Assembly: GCF_028290625.1 (NCBI RefSeq)
Contig: NZ_JAQGJM010000010.1
Location: forward strand, 1 to 64,000
Length of the DNA stretch: 64,000 nt
From: Devosia sp.
Lineage (GTDB): Bacteria > Pseudomonadota > Alphaproteobacteria > Rhizobiales > Devosiaceae
Direction of reading: 5' to 3'
In this document: piece by piece, positions 35,086-42,478 of the stretch
How positions within the stretch are numbered: the first letter of the stretch is position 1
Layout of the letters: each line of letters starts with the position of its first letter
The notes under the pieces: generated by a model
Told to the model about the DNA's origin: nothing
The model's input: only the letters and a program-made list of their open reading frames with translations
Databases searched by the model: none
Made by a program: the position numbers and the translations under genes

Positions 35086-35147
35086 GCATGCGGCGAGACG
35101 TGCCTCATGGTAATTTTTAGTACGCGAGACAGCGTCTCGCCGCATGC
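35086..35147. repeat. Long stem-loop with 15-bp perfect arms
   Basis: GCATGCGGCGAGACG (35086-35100) and CGTCTCGCCGCATGC (35133-35147) are exact inverse complements with a 32-base AT-richer loop. It does not belong to families R1-R4 and has no second copy that I could find in the window. Confidence 0.8.
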
Positions 35148-35346
35148 GATGGGGTTTCTGGCCGCTCGAACGTGGCCTCCATTGTTTCAGGAGACGAACG
35201 TCGTGCTGGCCCAGGGATCGCGCGACCGCGCCCCCTCCCACCAAACTCTCCACGGCCGTTCGTCGCGAACCCGCAGCCATTGTGGAGATATCGGGGTGAA
35301 TTATGCGGGAGGAATTGGGGGTGGGGAGAAGATGGATAGATTGGGA

Positions 35347-35479
35347 CATGCCCTCGTGGTTCGAGGCTCGCGAAGGGCTCGCACCTCACCATGAGGGCTA
35401 CTGAGGGAATGGCCAGGTGTCCCAGTAGTCCTCATGGTGAGGTGGGAGTTCTTACGACCCTCGAACCACGAGGACGTGG
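35347..35479 (+). repeat. Long palindromic repeat, family R1 (copy 2)
   Basis: Same element as 45795-45928 in the same orientation, with outer arms CCCTCGTGGTTCGAGG / CCTCGAACCACGAGG and inner arms CTCACCATGAGGGCTACTG / CAGTAGTCCTCATGGTGAG. Confidence 0.9.
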
Positions 35480-35630
35480 CAGGATGGGTGGCTTTCGCGA
35501 CGACCTTGCGGCCGTGGCTGCATCTCGGGCTAGGCCCCGGCCTGCGCCGGGGTGACACCGTGGGTGGGGCGGCTTTATGCCCGAGACGAGGCGGTGCGGT
35601 GGGGGAGCCGATAGTTTCAGGCTAACCATA

Positions 35631-35743
35631 CCCCCACCCTGCCTCCCCCTGCAGGGGGAGGAGGACGCGCCACTCTTGGGGCACGATGCAGTTCAACCCA
35701 CCGGCCGGCTCCTCCCCTTAATAGGGGAGGCTGGGAGGGGGTG
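35631..35743. repeat. Palindromic repeat, family R2 (copy 2)
   Basis: Ends CCCCCACCCTGCCTCCCCCT and AGGGGAGGCTGGGAGGGGG. A CCTCCCCCTGCAGGGGGAGG hairpin is on the left and CTCCCCTTAATAGGGGAG on the right, with an unrelated middle. Confidence 0.8.
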
Positions 35744-35788
35744 ATGGCGAGGCGCAATGCTCAGGCGGCGGTTCGGCGAGGCTGGAGA

Positions 35789-36103
35789 TTATTTAGCCGC
35801 GAGCATTATTGGATGGACATCGATAAGGCGCAGCGAGACGACCATGGTGGCGGTGGCGGTCTTGTATTTCAGGAAATGAGGCGTCTGGATGTGGGCCTCA
35901 TAGGCCGCCTGGGACGCATAGACCTCGAGGAGGCGAACCTGGTGCGGCTCGGACTTGTGCGAGACGGCATGCAGCATCAGGACGCCGGGTTCACGCTCGA
36001 TCGAGGCGGCAATTTCCTCGGCGAGCAGAGCCGTGTATTCGGCGACTTGGCTCGGAACGATTTCCAGCTCGGCTATCCGGACGACGCGCTGGTCGGTAGC
36101 CAT
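35789..36103 (-). CDS. Antibiotic-biosynthesis-monooxygenase (ABM) domain protein, putative quinol monooxygenase
   Basis: 104 residues, one ABM ferredoxin-like domain. RIAELEIVPSQVAEYTALLAEEI opens the fold, followed by EPGVLMLHAVSHKSEPHQVRLLEVYAS and HIQTPHFLKYK with the conserved His/Phe pair of YgiN/LsrG-type proteins. Members oxidise quinols or isomerise small metabolites without a cofactor. It starts directly after the stop of the dehydrogenase gene (TGA then ATG, no gap), so the two are translated together and may act on the same hydroxy/keto acid. Confidence 0.87.
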   Translation of the reverse strand: MATDQRVVRIAELEIVPSQVAEYTALLAEEIAASIEREPGVLMLHAVSHKSEPHQVRLLEVYASQAAYEAHIQTPHFLKYKTATATMVVSLRLIDVHPIMLAAK

Positions 36104-37033
36104 TCAGACCACCGGGCTGATCAGCGGGTTGCCGGCGAAATGGGCGTCGAGATTGGCGACGAGGGTCGCCCCCATGGCGTCGCGGGTTTGGTGCGTGGCG
36201 CTGCCCTGGTGGGGCGCGAGGACGACGTTGTCGAGGGCGAACAGGGCCTCGGGCACCTGGGGTTCCTTCTCGAAAACGTCGAGCGCGGCGCCGCCGAGGC
36301 CGCCGTTGACGAGGAGGTCCACCATCACGGGCTCATCCACCAAGGTGCCCCGGGCTATATTGACCAGCATGCCCTGGGGGCCGAGCGCTTCGAGCACTTC
36401 GCGGGAAACGATGCGGTCGGTGCTTTTGCCGCCGGGGGCGATCAGCACCAGCCAGTCGACATCGCGGGCCATGTCGATGAGCTTGTCGTAGTAGATATAG
36501 GGCACGTTTTCCTGGCGATTGCGGCCGTGATAGACGACGCGCATCTTCATGGCCTGGGCGCGGGTGGCGATCTCCTTGCCGATGCGGCCGAGGCCCAGAA
36601 TGCCCACGGTCTTGCCGGTGAGTTCGGAGAACAGGCCCATATTGCCCTTGAGCCACTTGCCGTCGCGCACGAAGCGGTCGCCCTGGGGAATGCGGCGGGC
36701 CAGGGAAATCATCAGGCCGATGGTGAGTTCGGCCACGGCGTCATTGAGCACGTCCGGCGTATTGGTGACCCGCACGCCGGCGGCCTTGGCCGCCTTGAGG
36801 TCGATATTGTCGGTGCCGACACCGAAGCTGGCGATGATTTCGAGCTTGGGCAGTTTGGCGATGAGATCGGCCTGCACACCGCTGCCGGCATGGGCGCGAA
36901 TGCGGGGGGCGATTTCGGCCAGGAATGCGTCCTTGTCGGCCGCCTCATGCAGCTTGTGGACGGTGTAGCGCTGGGCCAAAGCGGCTTCGCAGCTGGCGTG
37001 AAGTTTTCCGGTCTGCAGGATATCGATGGGCAT
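36104..37033 (-). CDS. D-2-hydroxyacid dehydrogenase (glyoxylate/hydroxypyruvate reductase type)
   Basis: 309 residues. The Rossmann NAD(P) motif is GILGLGRIGKEIATRAQAM. The catalytic triad is visible: Arg in NIARGTLVDE, Glu in DVFEKEPQVP and His in APHQGSATHQT. FGVGTDNIDLKAAKAAGV marks the substrate domain. R-N-R in YHGRNRQE after the second strand favours NADPH, as in GHPR-type reductases. It reduces glyoxylate, hydroxypyruvate or related 2-keto acids. It is upstream of and adjacent to the ABM gene on the minus strand. Confidence 0.92.
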   Translation of the reverse strand: MPIDILQTGKLHASCEAALAQRYTVHKLHEAADKDAFLAEIAPRIRAHAGSGVQADLIAKLPKLEIIASFGVGTDNIDLKAAKAAGVRVTNTPDVLNDAVAELTIGLMISLARRIPQGDRFVRDGKWLKGNMGLFSELTGKTVGILGLGRIGKEIATRAQAMKMRVVYHGRNRQENVPYIYYDKLIDMARDVDWLVLIAPGGKSTDRIVSREVLEALGPQGMLVNIARGTLVDEPVMVDLLVNGGLGGAALDVFEKEPQVPEALFALDNVVLAPHQGSATHQTRDAMGATLVANLDAHFAGNPLISPVV

Positions 37034-37150
37034 TGGGGACTCGCAGAAACTTGTATGGCAGACACCATAGGCGTGAAGAGCGAGTAGGCAACCGTTATTC
37101 GAGACGCGCGAGCTGACTGCACGCAGTCACGCCGCCAGCTCGCTCTTGGG

Positions 37151-37351
37151 TTAGCGTTCTGGCATATCCTCGATGCCGTCATTGTCCACTGTATAGTCAA
37201 ACCACAGCTCGGACGGGCTCGTCGCGCCGCAGTAATCGCAGCGTACTTTTGCATCGCTTTCGCCGGGGAATGGCCGGCGGGCTGATAGGTGGGGATTGTT
37301 GCAAGCGGGGCACTTTGGTTCGTGCACGGCAAAGGTTACGTATTCAGTCAT
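37151..37351 (-). CDS. Small zinc-ribbon protein
   Basis: 66 residues from ATG 37351, which has GGAG six bases upstream; an ATG at 37363 would add four residues without a better site. Two CxxC knuckles (C14/C17 in KCPACNN and C38/C41 in RCDYCGA) fit a zinc ribbon. The C-terminus is acidic. No DNA-binding extension is present. It is divergent from the ATP-grasp gene, with about 200 bases between the two starts. Confidence 0.75.
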   Translation of the reverse strand: MTEYVTFAVHEPKCPACNNPHLSARRPFPGESDAKVRCDYCGATSPSELWFDYTVDNDGIEDMPER

Positions 37352-37557
37352 TAGTCTCTCCATTTACTGAAAGTCGGGAGAGCGCCGAACACCCAAAACC
37401 GGAAAGACCAAAGACCGCAAAACTCAAGGGCGCCGCTCGGCACTCACGTTGCAGATGGGCAGAGCAGAGGTTCTGTTCAAGTAACCGGCTGGACGCCGCT
37501 CTACAAATGTGTAGCAATGTGAAGGCGATGGATGAGCCGTATTACCTTCGGAGCATA

Positions 37558-38979
37558 ATGGGCGATACAACGCCGTTTGACGAAATGCACAATGCGGACG
37601 GTTCGGTCCGTGAACCCTATCGGGCGCTGGCCCAATGGCTCGACGAGCAGCCCGACAAGGCGCTGACGCTGATGCAATCGGATGCCGAAGCGATTTTCCG
37701 CAAGCTGGGCATCACCTTCGCGGTCTATGGCTCGGAGGAAGGCACCGAAAAAGTCATCCCGTTCGATGTGATCCCGCGGATCATTTCGGCCATGGAATGG
37801 CGCAAGCTTTCCAAGGGGATCGAACAGCGGGTGCGGGCACTCAATGCGTTCCTCTATGACATCTACCACCGCCAGGAAATTCTGAAGGCGGGGCGGATTC
37901 CGGAAAAGCTGATCCTGCAGAATTCGGCGTTTTGCCCCGAAATGATGGGGCTGGAGCCGGCGCGCGGGGTCTATGCCCACATTATCGGCACCGATATCGT
38001 GCGGGTGGGACCGGACGAATTCTACGTGCTGGAAGACAATCTGCGCACGCCGTCCGGGGTCAGCTATATGCTGGAGGACCGCGAGGCGATGATGCAACTG
38101 GCGCCGGACCTGTTTTCGCGCATCAAGGTGGCGCCGGTCGACAATTATCCCGAAAACCTGCGGCGGACGCTGGAAAGCGTAGCACCGGCCAATGTGAGCG
38201 GGGCGCCCACGATCGCAGTGCTAACGCCGGGAATTTATAACTCAGCCTATTTCGAGCATTCGTTCCTGGCCGACCAGATGGGCGCGCAACTGTGCGAAGG
38301 GCCGGACCTGTTTGTCGATGGCGGCAAGGTTTACATGCGCACGACGACCGGGCCGGAGCGGGTCGACGTGATCTATCGCCGGATCGATGACGACTATATC
38401 GATCCACTGACCTTCCGGCCGGATTCCATGCTGGGCGTGCCGGGCCTGTTCGATGCCTACCGGGCGGGGAATGTGACGCTGGTCAATGCGCCGGGCACCG
38501 GAATCGCCGACGACAAGGCGGTTTACACATATGTGCCAGAGATCATCGAGTTCTATCTCGGCGAAAAGGCGCTGTTGAACAATGTGCCGACCTATAATTG
38601 CGTGGATGAAGAAGAGCGCAACTGGGTGCTGGCCAATATCGGCGACCTGGTAGTCAAGGAAGTACACGGCTCGGGCGGCTACGGCATGATGGTGGGGCCG
38701 ACTTCGACCAAGGCGCAGCATGCCGAATTCAAGCGCAAGATCGAGGCGCGGCCGGACAATTACATCGTGCAGCCGACTTTGGCACTCAGCACGTGCCCCA
38801 CGTACGTCAACGCGGGCATCGCGCCACGGCACGTGGATTTGCGGCCCTATGTGCTGATGGGCGAGGAAGTGCGGATCACGCCTGGCGGACTGACCCGCGT
38901 GGCGCTGAAGAAGGGCTCGCTGGTGGTCAATTCAAGCCAGGGTGGCGGCACGAAAGATACGTGGGTGCTGGAAGATTGA
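37558..38979 (+). CDS. Circularly permuted type 2 ATP-grasp protein
   Basis: 473 residues from ATG 37558 (GGAG four bases upstream); ATG 37528 and 37507 are alternatives. The DUF404/407 pattern is clear: FDEMHNADGSVREPYRAL at the start, QRVRALNAFLYDIYHRQEIL, the VLEDNLRTPSGVSYMLEDRE block with metal ligands, VIYRRIDDDYIDPLTFRPDS, and VVKEVHGSGGYGMMVGP, the Gly-rich nucleotide loop. Such enzymes are predicted amidoligases that form peptide-like bonds on unknown substrates. It is followed without a gap by alpha-E and transglutaminase-like genes, the standard cluster of this family. No Anbu-type proteasome gene is adjacent. Confidence 0.92.
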   Translation: MGDTTPFDEMHNADGSVREPYRALAQWLDEQPDKALTLMQSDAEAIFRKLGITFAVYGSEEGTEKVIPFDVIPRIISAMEWRKLSKGIEQRVRALNAFLYDIYHRQEILKAGRIPEKLILQNSAFCPEMMGLEPARGVYAHIIGTDIVRVGPDEFYVLEDNLRTPSGVSYMLEDREAMMQLAPDLFSRIKVAPVDNYPENLRRTLESVAPANVSGAPTIAVLTPGIYNSAYFEHSFLADQMGAQLCEGPDLFVDGGKVYMRTTTGPERVDVIYRRIDDDYIDPLTFRPDSMLGVPGLFDAYRAGNVTLVNAPGTGIADDKAVYTYVPEIIEFYLGEKALLNNVPTYNCVDEEERNWVLANIGDLVVKEVHGSGGYGMMVGPTSTKAQHAEFKRKIEARPDNYIVQPTLALSTCPTYVNAGIAPRHVDLRPYVLMGEEVRITPGGLTRVALKKGSLVVNSSQGGGTKDTWVLED

Positions 38980-38981
38980 GC

Positions 38982-39926
38982 ATGCTCGGACGGACGGCAC
39001 AAAATTTGTTCTGGCTATCGCGCTATGTGGAGCGGGCCGAGAACATGGCTCGCCTGCTCGAGGTGGGCTATCGCATGAGCCTGACTTCGCGGCGCGAGGG
39101 CGGAGCGAGCGAGCATCTGGTCTCGATGATGCGGGCGGCGGAGGTGGACGAGGCGTTCGAAGCCACCGGCCGACAGGCGGACCTCGATACGGTCGCACAT
39201 TACATGATGTTCGACCCGGAAAACCCGTCATCGGTGTATTCCTGCCTGCTGGCGGCGCGGACGAATGCGCGGTCGGTGCGCACGGCGATCACCATCGACA
39301 TGTGGGAAAGCCTCAATGCCGGGTGGCTGGAATTTGCCCAGATCAAGCCGCGCGACGTGCGGGGAGCGAAGCTTTTGGGGCTGCTCAGTTGGGTCAAGCA
39401 ATTGAGCCACGAGTTCCGTGGCGCGCTGCTGGGGACGATCCTGCGCGATGACGGGTTCGCCTTCTCACAGGCGGGCAATTTCGTCGAGCGGGCGGACAAT
39501 ACGGCGCGCATTCTCGATGTGAAATATTACGTGCTGCTGCCGCGCGCCAAGATGGTGGGCGGCGATCTCGATATCCAGCAATGGACGCTGATCCTGCGGG
39601 CGGCATCGGCGCATCGCAGCTATCGGCACGTTTATCACGACCGCTACAAGGCCCATAACATCGCCGACTTCCTGATGTTGCGGCCCGAAATGCCGCGTTC
39701 GCTGATCTTTTGCGCGCGCTATATCGAGGAAACGCTGGATAGCTTGGCGGACATCTACGGCAAGCGCGAGGGCTGCCAGGAGGCGGCGGCGAAGTTGCGG
39801 GCCATGGTGGAGGGGACCAATATGGAGACCATCTTCGCCCATGGGCTGCATGAGTTTTTGACCGAATTCATCGCGCGCAACAATGCGGTCTCCGAAAGCC
39901 TGTCGGCCAGCTACAACTTTTATTGA
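38982..39926 (+). CDS. Alpha-E domain protein (DUF403)
   Basis: 314 residues, predicted all-helical. The family start MLGRTAQNLFWLSRYVERAE is complete, with ARTNARSVRTAITIDMWESLN and GNFVERADNTARILDVKYYVL further on. The domain is always linked to circularly permuted ATP-grasp enzymes and is thought to be a partner or acceptor in the same peptide-ligation pathway. It starts two bases after the ATP-grasp stop and ends five bases before the transglutaminase-like ATG. Confidence 0.93.
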   Translation: MLGRTAQNLFWLSRYVERAENMARLLEVGYRMSLTSRREGGASEHLVSMMRAAEVDEAFEATGRQADLDTVAHYMMFDPENPSSVYSCLLAARTNARSVRTAITIDMWESLNAGWLEFAQIKPRDVRGAKLLGLLSWVKQLSHEFRGALLGTILRDDGFAFSQAGNFVERADNTARILDVKYYVLLPRAKMVGGDLDIQQWTLILRAASAHRSYRHVYHDRYKAHNIADFLMLRPEMPRSLIFCARYIEETLDSLADIYGKREGCQEAAAKLRAMVEGTNMETIFAHGLHEFLTEFIARNNAVSESLSASYNFY

Positions 39927-39931
39927 GACAA

Positions 39932-40777
39932 ATGCGCATTTCCATTCGCCACCAATTGAGCACCACCCCCCTACCGGGCAGCCCCAATGCGGTGCTGCAC
40001 TTGCTGCTGACGCCGCAAAGCGGGCCGACGCAGACGGTGGAGAGCTGGAGCGTGGAAATGGCCGGGATCGGCAATGCCGGCCGCTTCACCGACGCCTATG
40101 GCAATAGCGTGCATCTAGTGAACCAGCGGCCGCCAGAGGGCGAACTGGTAGTGACGGTCGAGGGCGTGGTGACCACGGTGGACCGGCATGGCGTGTTCGG
40201 CCGGGTTGGACCCGGGCCGGTGCCGGCCTTGTTCAAGCGGGTGACGCCGCTGACCAAGGCGCCGGTATCGCTTTACGGCAGGTTCCGCGGCAGCAAGGAC
40301 AGTCGCATCGACGTGCTGCATGCGCTGATGGCGCGGGTGGGCGAGGTGCTGCATAGCCCCACGGCCGTAATACAGAACCAAAGCCAGACGCAGAGCGGGC
40401 AATCGCAGAGCCAGTCGCAGGGTGGCCCGACCGCAGCGGAGGGCGAGGAAGCGCCGCCCGATCTGCCAAGGCCCCCGGCGACCGATTATGCGCATGCCTT
40501 TATCGGCGCGGCGCGGGCGCTGGATATTCCGGCGCGCTATATCACCGGCTATCTGGTGGGCGACGAGGACGATCCGGCCGCGTTTCATGCCTGGGCCGAG
40601 GCCTATGACGAAGCGCTGGGCTGGGTCGGTTTCGACGCCATGCTGGGCTTGTGCCCGACCGATCGGCATGTGCGGCTGGCCGTGGGGCTGGACGGGCTCT
40701 CTGCGCAACCGCTGCGGGCGGTGCCGGCAGGGGATGGGCCGAAAGAGATCGGCGTCAGCGTCGAAGTGGTCAGCTAG
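39932..40777 (+). CDS. Transglutaminase-like protein lacking the catalytic cysteine
   Basis: 281 residues. The N-terminal beta domain (about 1-115) is of the Bact_transglu_N type. The core domain has ARALDIPARYITGYLVG, the catalytic-type His219 in AFHAWAEAYDEALGWVGFD and Asp235 in the same block, and TDRHVRLAVGLD. Where active relatives read GVCQDYAH, this protein reads PPATDYAH, so the nucleophile Cys is Ala183. A Gln/Ser-rich insert (149-164, QSQTQSGQSQSQSQ) followed by an acidic/Pro stretch replaces the region before the active site. The reading frame is intact and codon use normal, so it is a gene, not debris. A non-catalytic binding role is likely. The gene ends tail-to-tail with the next one, sharing CTAG. 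Confidence 0.88.
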   Translation: MRISIRHQLSTTPLPGSPNAVLHLLLTPQSGPTQTVESWSVEMAGIGNAGRFTDAYGNSVHLVNQRPPEGELVVTVEGVVTTVDRHGVFGRVGPGPVPALFKRVTPLTKAPVSLYGRFRGSKDSRIDVLHALMARVGEVLHSPTAVIQNQSQTQSGQSQSQSQGGPTAAEGEEAPPDLPRPPATDYAHAFIGAARALDIPARYITGYLVGDEDDPAAFHAWAEAYDEALGWVGFDAMLGLCPTDRHVRLAVGLDGLSAQPLRAVPAGDGPKEIGVSVEVVS

Positions 40778-41340
40778 GGCGTCTGAATGTTAAGCTCACG
40801 CGCCAGCATAGCGGCCATTTCAGGCGCCGGGGCGACGCCAATGAGCTGGGCATCGCCTTCGTCCTTGTAGATCGCGAAGCGAGTGCGGAATTTCGGCTCT
40901 TCGGTGGCGTGGGTGAAGCCAAATCCGCGGACGAGCAGTCGGGCGACGACAATTTGGGTCGCCTGCTCCACGTCCAGCGACGGCAGCACGGTGACGGTAT
41001 AGCCGGTGGCAATCAGAGCCTTGGCGTTGCGATAGTCGTTCGATTGTTGGTCGGCAGCCAAAAAACCCGATGAGGTGACGAACACAGCCGGTCGCGGCGC
41101 GGAGGCAACCAGCCGCTCCGCTAGTTGCAGGTTCTGCGCGCGGTAACGCTCGTAGCCATGGCGCGCGATGAAGGGGCCGATGATATCGATCTGCTCGCAA
41201 AAAGCCAGATCCAGGTCGATCAGGGGCCAACCCAAATGCGCGGACAGGGCTTTGCCCAAGGTCGATTTGCCGGCGCCACCGGGTCCGAGCAAGAACAGAA
41301 CTGCAGCATCCGACCATTCCCGCCGGCGATAGACCTGCAT
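40774..41340 (-). CDS. Shikimate-kinase-like P-loop kinase
   Basis: 188 residues. Walker A is LGPGGAGKSTLGKALSAHLG, followed by PLIDLDLAFCEQ, matching the substrate Asp of shikimate kinases. A Lid-like YRNAKALIATG region and an Arg-containing FRTRFAIYKDEGD near the end follow. The RGG substrate motif of true AroK is not evident, so a different small-molecule kinase of the same fold is possible. No aromatic-pathway gene is close. It overlaps the convergent transglutaminase-like gene by four bases (CTAG serves both stops). Confidence 0.75.
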   Translation of the reverse strand: MQVYRRREWSDAAVLFLLGPGGAGKSTLGKALSAHLGWPLIDLDLAFCEQIDIIGPFIARHGYERYRAQNLQLAERLVASAPRPAVFVTSSGFLAADQQSNDYRNAKALIATGYTVTVLPSLDVEQATQIVVARLLVRGFGFTHATEEPKFRTRFAIYKDEGDAQLIGVAPAPEMAAMLARELNIQTP

Positions 41341-41350
41341 GGGAGCTGCC

Positions 41351-42286
41351 TCATAAACTCAGGACATACAACCACGCGGTGATCGTCGCCGCCGAGGCCA
41401 CGGTGGCAATGAGGATGGTGTTGGCGGCGACGCTTTCGCCGCGCTGGTAGTAGGTGGCGAAGACGTAGACGTTGACGCCGGCGGGCATCGCGGACAGCAG
41501 GATGCCGTAGCGGGCGATGTCCATGGGGACGTGCAACACCCAGATCATCAGGATATAGGCCAGCGCCGGATGCAGGATCAGCTTGATCAGGGAGGCGACC
41601 AGAGCTTGTTTCCAGTTCTCCGACAGGCGGTATTCGTTGAGCGCGCCGCCGATGCCGAACAGGGCGGCGGGGACGACGGCCTGGCTCATCATGGTGAGGA
41701 AGGCTTCGGCCGGCTCGATCAGTTGCAGGTTGATGGCGGAGGCGAGGAAGCCGGCGGCGATGCCCCAAATCAGGGGATTGGAGAGCACGCGGCGGGCAGC
41801 GACGATCAGCGTCTTGCCGAGCGGCTGGCCATCGCGGCGCACCAGTTCCATGGTGACCATGCCCACGGTTAGCAGGATGGCGCCGTGCAGGCCGATGATG
41901 GAGAGCGTTACCGGAAGCGCGTCGGTGCCATAGGCGCGCTGGATGATCGGCAGGCCGACCAGCACCGTATTGGTGAAGGTGCCCGAAAAGCCGACCGAAA
42001 CACCTTCTCCCGGGCGATTGCCGAACAGCTTGATGGCGATGACTATGCCGACGGCGAAGCAGATCAGCGCGCCGATATAGAACGGGCCGATGATGGACGG
42101 GTTGAAGGCCGAGCGGAAATCGCTGGTGAGAATGGAGTGGAACAGCAGGCAGGGCGTCGCAAAGTTGTTCACGAAAGCGATTAGGCTTTTGATGCCCTCG
42201 GCTGGGAACAGCTTGAAGCGCACGGCGCCAAAGCCAAACGCCATCAGCGCGAAAATTGGGGCAATAACGCTGAGTATGCTGAGCAT
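41351..42286 (-). CDS. AEC-family auxin-efflux-carrier-like transporter
   Basis: 311 residues with about ten hydrophobic segments. PF03547 features include the first half ending GVSVGFSGTFTNTVLVGLPI and the second half with ALFGIGGALNEYRLSEN and LLSAMPAGVNVYVFATYY. Bacterial members carry organic acids such as malate or malonate. It lies upstream of the shikimate-kinase-like gene on the same strand with a 10-base gap. Confidence 0.92.
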   Translation of the reverse strand: MLSILSVIAPIFALMAFGFGAVRFKLFPAEGIKSLIAFVNNFATPCLLFHSILTSDFRSAFNPSIIGPFYIGALICFAVGIVIAIKLFGNRPGEGVSVGFSGTFTNTVLVGLPIIQRAYGTDALPVTLSIIGLHGAILLTVGMVTMELVRRDGQPLGKTLIVAARRVLSNPLIWGIAAGFLASAINLQLIEPAEAFLTMMSQAVVPAALFGIGGALNEYRLSENWKQALVASLIKLILHPALAYILMIWVLHVPMDIARYGILLSAMPAGVNVYVFATYYQRGESVAANTILIATVASAATITAWLYVLSL

Positions 42287-42403
42287 GGCCGGGACCCGGG
42301 GCCGAAAGACGCCCTGCCCTAACCCCCTCTGACAATTGGGTCAATGGCACTAGTATGGAAGATGCGTTGTTGGCAGCGCATAGGCCCGACGCGTGTCGGA
42401 GAA

Positions 42404-42451
42404 CGAAACTAAAATCTTTCGGATTGAGCGCAATTCGCCTATAAAACGAAA
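42404..42451 (+). promoter_or_regulatory. Candidate glpD promoter with GlpR-like TTTCG/CGAAA sites
   Basis: CGAAA-N8-TTTCG (42404-42421) is an inverted repeat, followed by a TATAAA (42440-42445) that may be the -10 and another CGAAA (42447-42451). DeoR-family GlpR repressors commonly bind TTTCG-type repeats. No glpR gene is in the window, so the link is inferred. Confidence 0.4.
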
Positions 42452-42478
42452 CCTTCAAGGCGCGGAGACAGGGTACAA

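Larger units (their letters stand above)
34964..35788. other. Long repeat-rich intergenic region
   Basis: 825 bases without a convincing gene. It holds a 15-bp inverted repeat (35086-35147), an R1 copy (35347-35479), half an R4 element (about 35533-35558) and an R2 copy (35631-35743). Frames across it on both strands change with the repeats and show no family signature. Confidence 0.7.

Noticed and set aside
35347..35743. CRISPR-like or tandem-repeat array
   Set aside because: The repeats are single palindromic elements of different families with no regular spacers, and no cas genes are present.
35741..37087. A 448-codon plus-strand frame over the ABM and dehydrogenase genes
   Set aside because: Both minus-strand genes have clear family motifs and coupled stop/start codons; the plus frame has none and begins in an R2 repeat.
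39923..40777. A frameshift as explanation for the missing transglutaminase Cys
   Set aside because: The flanking motifs (DYAH, IPARY, FHAWAEAY, GFD) are all in one frame with normal spacing, so no frame change is needed.
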